A stretch of DNA of 8,904 nt, taken from positions 1-8,904 of the forward strand of contig JAISBG010000296.1 in assembly GCA_031266315.1 (NCBI GenBank), in the 5' to 3' direction. The position numbers were made by a program, and so were the translations under genes. Source of the DNA: Planctomycetaceae bacterium (GTDB taxonomy: Bacteria > Planctomycetota > Planctomycetia > Pirellulales > Thermoguttaceae). The notes under the pieces were generated by a model, which ran no database searches, was not told where the DNA came from, and was given only the letters and a program-made list of their open reading frames with translations. Positions within the stretch are counted from its first letter, which is position 1. Each line of letters starts with the position of its first letter. This document shows, one piece after another, positions 1 through 7,936 of the stretch.

Positions 1-1
1 T

Positions 2-217
2 GCCAATCCTATGGTTGCAGTTGCCACAGCGGCGGCATTGGGAGTTCTGACTCCGATGCCTTGTATTCCGGCTACTGTTGCGCCATGGGCTCCCGGTTCG
101 CCCACCGTGTTGATCGGCAACATTCCTGCCTTAACCGACACTTCAAAACTCATATGCAACTGGGGCGGCGTAATTCAGGTTACGCAATCAGGGCAAAATA
201 AGGTAATTGTACCTTAA
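2..217 (+). CDS. DUF4280 PAAR-like protein (3' end, 5' truncated)
   Basis: This is the C-terminal 71 residues of a PAAR-like protein of the DUF4280 family, and the frame is open to the left edge of the window. Such proteins are thought to form the sharp tip on the VgrG spike of a T6SS or related contractile system, and to carry or recruit effectors. The visible part shows the typical order: an alanine-rich helix, then LTPMPCIP, then PWAPGSPTVLIGNIPAL, then the Cys-Asn-Trp-Gly-Gly turn and a short terminal strand. The protein ends soon after this core, so no C-terminal toxin domain is fused to it. An internal ATG at position 11 gives an open frame, but the family match continues upstream of it, so it is not the start. 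It lies 100 bases before tssK on the same strand, which fits a structural T6SS role. The family call is firm; the exact role is inferred from the neighbours. Confidence 0.85.
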   Translation, partial: ANPMVAVATAAALGVLTPMPCIPATVAPWAPGSPTVLIGNIPALTDTSKLICNWGGVIQVTQSGQNKVIVP

Positions 218-317
218 AAAGAAAATTGTCTTTATCCGGCATTTTTCGTTGGGCGATAAATGAAGAGTGCATTTCTATTTGGGCAAGGCGAAAAAACGGT
301 GACATAACGAAATAACA

Positions 318-1676
318 ATGAAAACAAACTGGCAACCGGAATATGCGGTGCGGTGGCATGAAGGAATGTTTCTCCTTCCCGCTCATTTTCAAATGACCGA
401 CCGGCGTAACGATTTTTTACTCGTCCGGCGTTTCGCTACCGCATTGCCGTTTGCGTGGGGAGTAATTCAGCAACAGTTGGATGTTTCGCAACTCGGTTCC
501 GGGATTTTTCGTGTTTTGGAAATGGAAGCCGTTATGCCGGACGGACTTTATATTCAATACGTTCGATATTCACAACCGACGCCTTCCGAAATTTTTCCTG
601 CCGGACAAACGGAACCGATTCTTGAAATCAAACTTGCTTCCCTGCAAGAAATACCGAATACGGAACAAACGATTTGGCTGCTTGTTCCTTTTGCTCTGTC
701 CAATCCGACCGATGATTTTGAAAATTTACGTTACCGCGAATTGGAATATTCCCTTCAAGACCCGTCCACCGAAGAATATCAACCGATTCCCGTACTTGCT
801 CCCAATCTTTCACTTTTTCTCGGTGATCCTCCTCCTAGCCGGTTTGCTGCTTTGCCGATAGCCAAAGTCTCTTTTCGCGCGGAAGGATTTTATTTGCACG
901 ATTATGAACCTCCCCAACTTCTTATTTGCCGTAACAGTCCGATTTTCAAAATGCTTCTCGATCTGGTAACAACAATTCGTAACCGCGCCGCCGCATTGAT
1001 TCGGTTGGACGAGGAATTGCCGGACAATGAACGGAGTTTGTATTTTGATCCCCGAACAATTTTGTCCGGTTTATTGGGACCGCTTCCAATGTTGGAAACG
1101 TTACTTTTTTCCGAAGGAGTTTCACCGCTTCATTTGTTCGGGGCGTTGTCCGGTTGGACAAGTTCCCTTTGCAGTATCGGGCGTTTGACAATTCCGAAAC
1201 GAATTGATTACGATCATTCCGACCCGCTTCGTTGTTTTACGTTACAAGTTGAAGCGATTCTGCATGAAATCGAATTGCGTATTCCGACTCGGTATCGGGA
1301 AATTCCTTTTATACACACAACAGAAGAACAATTTTCGCTTGCTTCAAAACGTTTTGTTTCCGAAACGTTAATTCTTGGTGTTGCGATTCGTCCCGGTACG
1401 GAAGAAAACAAAGTCATCCATTGGTTTGAGCAGGCAGTGATCGGTTTTGAAAACGAAATTGAATCGTTGACTTTACGGCGTTCCGTCGGAGCCGTCCGCA
1501 AACAAACGCACAAAACAGACTTATTGGCATTGTCGCGGCGAATGTTGTTTTGGGAAGTTACACTGCCGGAAATTCCTTCTACCGAAGAACCGCTTTGTGT
1601 TGTCAACATCACCGAATCGGAACGAATATCATGTCCCGCCGACATTTATCTGATATTCGAGGAGAAGGAGTCATGA
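318..1676 (+). CDS. tssK: Type VI secretion baseplate subunit TssK
   Basis: TssK is the trimeric adaptor that links the T6SS baseplate wedges (TssE/F/G) to the cytoplasmic parts of TssL and TssM. The 452-residue product has the usual family length. Its N terminus carries the hallmark: Trp-His-Glu-Gly-Met at residues 13-17, followed by LLPAHFQ, corresponding to the classical W-x-E-G-M-x-L-x-P-Q-H-F-Q signature. The middle follows the mixed beta/helical plan of the family. The last 70 or so residues, from about SVGAVRKQTHK onward, correspond to the head domain that in characterised systems contacts the membrane complex. No signal peptide or membrane segment is present, so it is cytoplasmic. The start has no visible Shine-Dalgarno sequence, but it places the signature at the normal distance from the N terminus. 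The stop codon overlaps the tssL start as ATGA. No tssJ gene precedes it in the window. Confidence 0.95.
   Translation: MKTNWQPEYAVRWHEGMFLLPAHFQMTDRRNDFLLVRRFATALPFAWGVIQQQLDVSQLGSGIFRVLEMEAVMPDGLYIQYVRYSQPTPSEIFPAGQTEPILEIKLASLQEIPNTEQTIWLLVPFALSNPTDDFENLRYRELEYSLQDPSTEEYQPIPVLAPNLSLFLGDPPPSRFAALPIAKVSFRAEGFYLHDYEPPQLLICRNSPIFKMLLDLVTTIRNRAAALIRLDEELPDNERSLYFDPRTILSGLLGPLPMLETLLFSEGVSPLHLFGALSGWTSSLCSIGRLTIPKRIDYDHSDPLRCFTLQVEAILHEIELRIPTRYREIPFIHTTEEQFSLASKRFVSETLILGVAIRPGTEENKVIHWFEQAVIGFENEIESLTLRRSVGAVRKQTHKTDLLALSRRMLFWEVTLPEIPSTEEPLCVVNITESERISCPADIYLIFEEKES
1661..1670 (+). promoter_or_regulatory. Shine-Dalgarno sequence for tssL
   Basis: A purine-rich GGAGAAGGAG sits at the very end of tssK, two bases before the ATG at 1673. 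It is the strongest ribosome-binding site in the window. It decides the tssL start in favour of 1673 over an in-frame upstream ATG at 1550, which lies deep inside tssK and would add 41 residues unlike the family. With the ATGA stop/start overlap, it points to translational coupling of tssK and tssL. Confidence 0.8.
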
Positions 1677-2446
1677 AAACTGTTACATCATCACTCGAAA
1701 CGGAAAATATTTTGTGTGACACACGGTTACAGGTTTTTCAAAATTTTGTTTCGTTTTTATTGAGCCGGTGCCGTGAACTCAGTAATCTGAAAACACAAGA
1801 GGAGATTGAATTGCTTTGGAGACGCTTACTTTCTCATCTGACGGAAGATCGGCGTCGTTATAGCGACCTGTTCGGCGACGAATTTTTTCTCGTGGAATGC
1901 GGTCTCGCCGATGAATTGTTACAGAAAATTGATTGGTCGGGGCGGGATTGGTGGAAAGCCAATTTGCTTGAACTAAAAATGTTTCAGACAAGAACTGTTG
2001 GCGACCGGTTTTACTTGTTGACCGACCGGCTGCTTGAAGGACGAAAACCTCATGATTTACCGTTTGCAATTATTTTGCTGGAAACATTGTCATTCGGTTT
2101 TCACGGACGTTTAACGCCGGATATTGCGGCAGATGAAGATTGTTGGAATCGTTATCGTCACGAATTAGGAATATGGATTCAGGCGATGTTCAACGATTGT
2201 AACATTAATTTTAACCGCGATACGGAATCATTACACACGAGACCCTATCATGAATCGTTACCGGTCATACCGTCATTGCGGCGTTGGTATATTGCAACAA
2301 TTATTTCCGCAATCGGTATGCTGTTGATTTCCCATTATCTCTGGTGGAGCCATGTTAAACCGCTTTACGAAATGATAAATCGTACAACATTGGAATCTGT
2401 TGAGGCCGCCGAATCAATTCCGTCGATAATTTACCGTATCAAATAA
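1673..2446 (+). CDS. tssL: Type VI secretion protein TssL, short form (DotU/IcmH family)
   Basis: TssL is an inner-membrane subunit of the T6SS membrane complex, partner of TssM and docking point for TssK. The 257-residue product matches the DotU domain. Residues 72-83 (FLVECGLADELL) fit the helix containing the conserved Asp-Glu. Residues 104-114 (FQTRTVGDRFY) correspond to the conserved F-x-G-E-x-F-F region. Residues 140-146 (SFGFHGR) match the L-G-F-E-G-R signature. One hydrophobic segment at about 205-226, starting WYIATIISAIGMLL, is the C-terminal membrane anchor expected for this tail-anchored protein, leaving about 31 residues in the periplasm. There is no OmpA/peptidoglycan-binding extension, so this is the short form, and cell-wall anchoring would need another protein. 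The start at 1673 is chosen from the strong SD and the ATGA overlap with tssK. tssM follows after 54 bases. Confidence 0.93.
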   Translation: MKTVTSSLETENILCDTRLQVFQNFVSFLLSRCRELSNLKTQEEIELLWRRLLSHLTEDRRRYSDLFGDEFFLVECGLADELLQKIDWSGRDWWKANLLELKMFQTRTVGDRFYLLTDRLLEGRKPHDLPFAIILLETLSFGFHGRLTPDIAADEDCWNRYRHELGIWIQAMFNDCNINFNRDTESLHTRPYHESLPVIPSLRRWYIATIISAIGMLLISHYLWWSHVKPLYEMINRTTLESVEAAESIPSIIYRIK

Positions 2447-2500
2447 TTGTCAGGCATAACAACATGATCAATGGAACGTATCGGATGTGAAAGGAAAGAA

Positions 2501-5500
2501 ATGATTGGAAACACCGTGCTTTACGGAATCATGTTACACGATTGGACATTCCTGACATTGATCGGAATCGTGTTGTTGCTGAGTGTTCTCCTTATTTTGA
2601 TTTTCGTGCTGTTATGGCGGCACGGAATGATTCGGAATACGCTGCAAAAAAACGGAACAATAAAAAAGAACTATTCAGGAATCCACAGCGATTTACGGCG
2701 TTTACAACGGCGTCTCGGTAACAATAAATCGACATGTCCGGTGTTTCTTGCACTTGGCGATACGCTTCCGTCGTCTGTTCAAACAGTTTTTACGGAATAC
2801 GACGGAGAATATTTGGAAGCGACCCAACTGGATTTTCACTTTTTTGAACGAGGTGTTTTAATTGTTCCGAAAATTGGTCTTACGGCACAGGGAACCGTTG
2901 AACACGGAATTTATGATAATCTGTTTCGGGAACTTTTGCGGATACGTCCACAGCGTCCGCTGGATGGTGTTGTTCTTTCCATTTCCACAGATACTGTTCG
3001 GCAAACCGACGAAGCGGGACGTGTTGCCGCTCGTCTTCACGAACAACTTATTCTGTTGCAAAAAGTTACGGGAATGTGTTTGCCGGTTCATCTCCTTTTT
3101 TACGATTGTGAGAAACTCATCGGTTTTCATGAACTTGGACAAATTGAGAATAAATCCAATTGTGATACGCTCGGCTGGAGTCCGACCTACACAAAATATA
3201 AAGAATGGCACAACGATTGGCTGCACGATGCGCAACAATTTATTTCCGTACAATTACAACGTATTCGGATTGATGTTTTTTCCGGTGCTTCCGTTCAGGA
3301 AGAGCAAGAGTCACAAAATTTATTTCTTCTTACTGAGGAACTGAAACAACTTCAGCCGGGACTGATTCAATTTTGCAACTATATTTTTTCCCGCAGTGTC
3401 TATCATGAACCGTTTATTTTTCACGGGCTGGCATTTGGCGGTACGATAATCAGCGGCAATGTCGCCGACGGAACACAAACGCAGCGATTCGCTTTTGCGC
3501 ATCGATTATTGCGAGAATCTCTCCCTGAAGGAGCGGTCTTGGCAATTCCTATTCGGCAACTATTTCAGGCGCGAACACGAACCGCCCGTCTTATCCAGAT
3601 TTTTTGTATCGCTTTGTTGATTTTTTGGGGAGGCGGTATGCTTTGGAAACTTCCCGCCTTAAAACAGGATGCTGCTTCCATATTACGTTTCGGTAAAAAT
3701 CGGGACATGTTTTATGTACAGGATCAGGAATTATTTGAGTCGGCGGCGCAAGGAAATGTCATCAATAAAAATACAATTATTCCATCACAACGCGATCTGT
3801 TGAGTAAGATTATTTTTGACACAAAAAAAGAAAATTATGACGAATTGCGTTCTGTTTTTTTCCCGATGAGTTGTTTTTCACCGCTTTCCGGTAAAGTATT
3901 TCTCTGGTACATGGAATTTTACGAAGATTTTGTTACTCGTTCAATTCCTCTGGCAATGATCAGGCAATCCTACGAAATTTATGATACAGATTCAAACAGC
4001 GAATATTCTAAGGACATTGAGGAAAAAATTGTTACGCCTTTGGAAACACACGAATATCAAATGCTTGAACAACATGTCCGTGTATCGAATGATTTTTACC
4101 GTATGTTTGGTGTGTATGAAATGTTTTTGAAAAACGGAAATCCAGCCGATTTTATTGAATTGATACAATATCTCTGGGGAATGGAGGAAAGCTTTTCAGC
4201 GGATCGTATTCGCAACGAATATCCTGATATGGAATTATTACTGGAACAGGTTTTGCAACAACGCAATATTATGTTACATCAACACCCTGAACGGAATGAA
4301 TTTCTGAAAACGAAAAATGAGATAACACAAATGGAACGTGTCAAATTCGACCAACTTTCACGTCGGTTTGACGAACAAATTTATAAACGAAACGTCCTTA
4401 TTCTTCACTTGGAACAAGTTGAATCGTTTTTGAACAATATTGTTTTCCTGAAGACAACTCCGCTGGAACGAGAAAAATTGGAACAATATTGGACGGATTT
4501 GAACCGGATTGTTCTTGCTCTGAAAGATGAACGTTACAATTGGATATTAAATGATAATCCGTTGTACAATGATACGAATTTCCCGATTCGTAACAAAATT
4601 CGGGCAGAGACTTTTTTAAGTGATTCGGATATGAAACGTTGGGACGGCAATGCAACGTTATTGAAACGGGAACAATTTGAACGGCTGGAAAATTTGCAGT
4701 CAAACCGCTCCGGAAAATTTTTTGAATTACAATCATCTCATACGCTTACCCTATCGCCATGGCTGGAATCTTTGGTAACATTAATAGGACGGTTGCGGCA
4801 GGAATCATTTATGCAAAAAGTCGAAAAGGCATACGTTTTACCATTGGCGGGAAATCCCGTGTCGGTCGAATGGGATGGTCAGATTTTGTTTAACGCTCTT
4901 CAATTGGCGGATCATTACGGCAAGATTTTTAATGAAACAGTAACAGAAAATGATGATCCGATTCAAATCAAAGCAAAACAACAGTTGATTGACAACATGC
5001 ACAAACTCCTTGCCGAATCCCGTCGGATGCATCGGTTGCCGATGACGGAATTAGAGTACGGAATTTACGGTAATTTCCAAGAAGCGGCGGCAAATATTTT
5101 ACAGATTCTCAGTCTTTATCAATCATTCGGCGACGATGCAAAACGGCAACGTAACGAATTGCGTATCGTAGCGGATCAACAGGCATTGGCGATTCTTGCG
5201 AATTTCGATAAACAATGTCTTGCCGACCGTCTTTACGAACCGAATCAAACAACGCTTTCCGGCTGGAACGCTCGCGGTTCAATTCTTGTACCGTTATTGG
5301 GAATCAGTTCGGAAGGGGAAATTGATTCTTATTTGACGTTACGGCGGCAACGGCTCAAGTATTGGAAAAACCGTATTGATCCGATTCTCACTTATCTCTT
5401 GAACCGTAACGATTTATCACTTTCTGATGAAGACGCAACACGAATAGAACGTTGGAAAGTTATTCGGGAAGGCGTGGAACAACATGAAGCGCAGACTCCT

Positions 5501-6757
5501 GATAATCCTGTTACGCGGTTGGAACAGTTCATAAAAGTCGAGTTATCCAAACCGGAACATGAACCGCTTTCTCCGTCGCCCAATTGGTTTTATCAACGAA
5601 TGTATGAACTGGACAAAGCCGCGCGGGAATGGAGTCAGAGTCAAGCCCAACTTGATTTTTTTGCCCGATGGAACAAAGCGGCGATATTTTTCAACACCTA
5701 TTTACGAAACCGGTTCCCTTTTGTTGCCGACCATTTTGCCCAATCTCCTTCCGCTTCGCCGGATGCTGTTCGGACATTTTATTCGTTACTTCCAGAAATG
5801 CCGGCGCAACCTGTTACTTGGATAATACCGCCTGATTATGTCAATTTTTATGAAACAATAAATGACGTCAAACCAATCTTTTTCGGAAAATTGCCGGCAC
5901 CGAATACGATTCCCGATATTATTGTGTCAATTAAATATGGTGTTGCCAATCCGTCGGAAAACGGACATTCTTGGATACTTGACCAATCGCTCCGACTGGA
6001 TACTCAGGAACTTAGTGTACGAAATGGTGTTACGGAAGGCGTGTGGAAGTTCGGTTCTCCGATGCATTTTACGTTACAATGGGCAAAAGACGGCGGTATC
6101 ATGCCCGCATCGCCGCCGGAAGATCGTCAGGCAACACTTCAAGAAATGCGGATTGTTTATGATTATCTGTCTCCTTGGAGTTTGTTCGTTTTTATTGCAG
6201 AAAATATCCAACCAGTTTTGGAAAAAGATCCGGCAGGAAATATCAATCGGATAACCGATTTATTGGCTTTTGAAGTTCCAACGAAATCAAACGAAATCAA
6301 TTCTCATAACAGAAATATTACAAATTTATTCCGAACTTTTGTACAGATTCGGCTGGCTAAAATCGGTAACGACGGAAACAGGGAAGATATTATTTTTCCA
6401 CGTTATTTTCCTAATTGGATGCCGACGGAAGGAAACGTGAAACATTTTGAGATACCGGAAAAACAACAGAAGATTTCTATCTTGAATCCGTCGGACACTT
6501 CTCAAAAGCCGGAAACGCCGTCTGTTCCAACTCCGCCTGCAACTAAAATAATCGAACAAAAATATCCGCCGACGGAGTTTGTTTTTCCGCAACTGTTACA
6601 GACATTACGAAAACGAAAAGTACAGAACTTTTACAGACATTCTGTTGCACCTCTCAACAAAGGTGAAATTTTTCAGGGTTGGATTGACGAGTCGGTCGAT
6701 TCACCGTCACAATCACCAACTTCCATTCCGCTTATATTGCCCGACAATCAACAATGA
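2501..6757 (+). CDS. tssM: Type VI secretion membrane subunit TssM (IcmF family), divergent
   Basis: TssM is the large inner-membrane scaffold of the T6SS, binding TssL and TssK inside the cell and normally TssJ in the periplasm. From this start the product is 1418 residues, longer than the usual 1100-1300. A hydrophobic segment lies at about 17-39 and a second at about 364-382 (LIQIFCIALLIFWGGGMLW). Between them is the IcmF cytoplasmic domain, recognisable from LDGVVLSIS at 154-162, the counterpart of the family's P-I-N-G-V-I-L. The P-loop position (84-92, ALGDTLPSS) has no Walker A lysine. The periplasmic part is long and helical. SPWSLFVFI at about 1224 matches the family's G-P-W-A-L-F-R-L-L region, and the usual domain ends near 1308, leaving a tail of about 110 residues with a proline-rich stretch. 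AAGGAA at 2491-2496 favours this ATG; an in-frame ATG at 2471 would add 10 residues. The stop overlaps tssA as ATGA. Confidence 0.9.
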   Translation: MIGNTVLYGIMLHDWTFLTLIGIVLLLSVLLILIFVLLWRHGMIRNTLQKNGTIKKNYSGIHSDLRRLQRRLGNNKSTCPVFLALGDTLPSSVQTVFTEYDGEYLEATQLDFHFFERGVLIVPKIGLTAQGTVEHGIYDNLFRELLRIRPQRPLDGVVLSISTDTVRQTDEAGRVAARLHEQLILLQKVTGMCLPVHLLFYDCEKLIGFHELGQIENKSNCDTLGWSPTYTKYKEWHNDWLHDAQQFISVQLQRIRIDVFSGASVQEEQESQNLFLLTEELKQLQPGLIQFCNYIFSRSVYHEPFIFHGLAFGGTIISGNVADGTQTQRFAFAHRLLRESLPEGAVLAIPIRQLFQARTRTARLIQIFCIALLIFWGGGMLWKLPALKQDAASILRFGKNRDMFYVQDQELFESAAQGNVINKNTIIPSQRDLLSKIIFDTKKENYDELRSVFFPMSCFSPLSGKVFLWYMEFYEDFVTRSIPLAMIRQSYEIYDTDSNSEYSKDIEEKIVTPLETHEYQMLEQHVRVSNDFYRMFGVYEMFLKNGNPADFIELIQYLWGMEESFSADRIRNEYPDMELLLEQVLQQRNIMLHQHPERNEFLKTKNEITQMERVKFDQLSRRFDEQIYKRNVLILHLEQVESFLNNIVFLKTTPLEREKLEQYWTDLNRIVLALKDERYNWILNDNPLYNDTNFPIRNKIRAETFLSDSDMKRWDGNATLLKREQFERLENLQSNRSGKFFELQSSHTLTLSPWLESLVTLIGRLRQESFMQKVEKAYVLPLAGNPVSVEWDGQILFNALQLADHYGKIFNETVTENDDPIQIKAKQQLIDNMHKLLAESRRMHRLPMTELEYGIYGNFQEAAANILQILSLYQSFGDDAKRQRNELRIVADQQALAILANFDKQCLADRLYEPNQTTLSGWNARGSILVPLLGISSEGEIDSYLTLRRQRLKYWKNRIDPILTYLLNRNDLSLSDEDATRIERWKVIREGVEQHEAQTPDNPVTRLEQFIKVELSKPEHEPLSPSPNWFYQRMYELDKAAREWSQSQAQLDFFARWNKAAIFFNTYLRNRFPFVADHFAQSPSASPDAVRTFYSLLPEMPAQPVTWIIPPDYVNFYETINDVKPIFFGKLPAPNTIPDIIVSIKYGVANPSENGHSWILDQSLRLDTQELSVRNGVTEGVWKFGSPMHFTLQWAKDGGIMPASPPEDRQATLQEMRIVYDYLSPWSLFVFIAENIQPVLEKDPAGNINRITDLLAFEVPTKSNEINSHNRNITNLFRTFVQIRLAKIGNDGNREDIIFPRYFPNWMPTEGNVKHFEIPEKQQKISILNPSDTSQKPETPSVPTPPATKIIEQKYPPTEFVFPQLLQTLRKRKVQNFYRHSVAPLNKGEIFQGWIDESVDSPSQSPTSIPLILPDNQQ

Positions 6758-7836
6758 AAAATATATTTGATTTTGAAACGATTTTAAAACCGATTGACGA
6801 GAAAGAACCGTGTGGTCCTTATCTTTTTTACGAACCGATTTATGATTTGATTCAGGATTCGCGGCGTGAGGAAGATGCGTCTTTGCCGCAAGGAATTTGG
6901 GAACATCCATTAAAACAAGCGGATTGGGAACATGTTTTATCGCTTTGCAGTGAAACATTAACTCGCCAATCGAAGGATTTACAAATTGCTGTTTGGGGAA
7001 CGGAAGCGGCAACCGTTCTTTTTGGAATACGCGGTTTGTTGGAAGGAATTGTGATGATTCGTTCTTTATCTGAACAATTTTGGGACAATATTTATCCGCA
7101 ACTGCGACCGGATGATATTGAGATACGTTGTGCGCCGTTAGAGTGGTGTGATTCTGTTTTTTGCCAACGGTTACGCCAAACGCCGCTTGCGGAACAAAAT
7201 CAATTTAACGAACAAATTTTTTCCTGGAACGATTGGATCAATGCGGAATATCGGGAACAACTTCAAATGCATTCGGCGAAACCGCAAGTTACAGAAGAAA
7301 AAACAAATATTCTTAACGCAATTGATGCGACACAAACAACTTTTTATCTTGATTTATCGGAAACGTTGATTAAGTTGAATCATGAATTAGTTGGATTCCA
7401 TAATTTTTTATACGAAAAATTAGGAGAAGCAACTCCTGCTTTACTCCAGTTGAGAGAGGAAGTTGACAAAATACAAACTCTGGTGAACAAATGGCTTATT
7501 GAACGAAAAGGAATAAATCCGAACAAACAATCCGAAATAAAACCGGAAGAACCGGAGGAAGAAAAATCAACAATGTCAAATGAAAACGCCGCTATTGTTC
7601 CAAAAACATTAGATGTTACGGATTCTAACTCATTGTCAACAAGGCATGAAGCGTATTTATTATTGGAACGTGCTGCGGAAATTCTGATACAATGTGAGCC
7701 GCATAGTCCTGTTCCGTATTTAGTTCGCCGTCTGGTTACCTGGAAAAACAAATCGCTTGACGAACTGATGCAAGAACTCACCCAACGCGGGGTTGATTAT
7801 TATCTGTTGCTGAAATTATTTTCCGATAAAGATTAA
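6754..7836 (+). CDS. tssA: Type VI secretion system protein TssA (ImpA N-terminal family)
   Basis: TssA primes baseplate and tail-tube/sheath assembly and contacts the baseplate or the growing sheath end, depending on subclass. The 360-residue product opens with a clear ImpA N-terminal domain (about 1-120). It includes the family's opening I-x-x-x-x-P-x-G motif (here LKPIDEKEPCGPYL), the W-E-H-V segment, the LQIAVWGTEAAT helix, and FWDNIYPQLRPDD. An acidic, lysine-rich linker at about 255-290 (PEEPEEEKS) separates it from the C-terminal domain. That domain carries EAYLLLERAAEIL and the H-S-P-V-P-Y-L-V-R-R-L motif, the ending typical of the short TssA1-like class rather than the long sheath-capping class. 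No membrane segment is seen. The start has no SD; it overlaps the tssM stop as ATGA, so translation probably depends on ribosomes finishing tssM. It is the last gene of the T6SS run. Confidence 0.92.
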   Translation: MKNIFDFETILKPIDEKEPCGPYLFYEPIYDLIQDSRREEDASLPQGIWEHPLKQADWEHVLSLCSETLTRQSKDLQIAVWGTEAATVLFGIRGLLEGIVMIRSLSEQFWDNIYPQLRPDDIEIRCAPLEWCDSVFCQRLRQTPLAEQNQFNEQIFSWNDWINAEYREQLQMHSAKPQVTEEKTNILNAIDATQTTFYLDLSETLIKLNHELVGFHNFLYEKLGEATPALLQLREEVDKIQTLVNKWLIERKGINPNKQSEIKPEEPEEEKSTMSNENAAIVPKTLDVTDSNSLSTRHEAYLLLERAAEILIQCEPHSPVPYLVRRLVTWKNKSLDELMQELTQRGVDYYLLLKLFSDKD

Positions 7837-7936
7837 ACAGGAATTTTAAAAACTTTTTCACTGTTGACAATCAATTAAGTAATCAATTCGTTAATACCAA
7901 CGTTTTGAGGCGTGAACCCGGCGATGTTTGACTATC
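7837..7936 (+). other. Convergent intergenic gap between tssA and the regulator gene
   Basis: This AT-rich gap of 100 bases lies between two converging genes. A terminator would be expected for each, but I find no strong GC-rich hairpin followed by a T run. The only structure is a pair of perfect direct repeats (AATCAATT at 7869-7876 and 7881-7888, 12 bases apart). A TTGACA at 7864 resembles a -35 box, but the nearest -10-like hexamer (TTAATA, 7891) is 21 bases away, which is too far. Confidence 0.5.
7869..7888 (+). repeat. Short direct repeat AATCAATT x2
   Basis: Two perfect copies of AATCAATT at 7869-7876 and 7881-7888 begin 12 bases apart, slightly more than one helical turn. In AT-rich DNA an 8-base repeat can arise by chance. 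No function can be assigned; its place between converging genes argues against a promoter operator for either neighbour. Confidence 0.35.

Noticed and set aside
231..260. TTTATC...GATAAA inverted repeat as a terminator after the PAAR-like gene
   Set aside because: The stem is only 6 AT-rich pairs around an 18-base loop and no T run follows. Too weak to call a terminator; mentioned only as a possible motif.
1550..1672. Upstream in-frame ATG for tssL at 1550
   Set aside because: It lies inside tssK, has no ribosome-binding site and adds 41 residues unlike DotU proteins. The ATG at 1673 has a strong SD and the usual overlap.
2471..2500. Alternative tssM start at 2471
   Set aside because: No SD lies at a useful distance from it, whereas AAGGAA sits just before the in-frame ATG at 2501. 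It is not excluded and would add only 10 residues.
2858..3344. Overlapping open frames of 130-160 codons on both strands within tssM
   Set aside because: They lie wholly within the tssM coding sequence, which has a coherent IcmF domain here; their translations look like frame shadows.
7864..7896. TTGACA/TTAATA as a promoter between tssA and the regulator
   Set aside because: The 21-base spacing is too long, and a rightward promoter here would only read antisense into the regulator gene.
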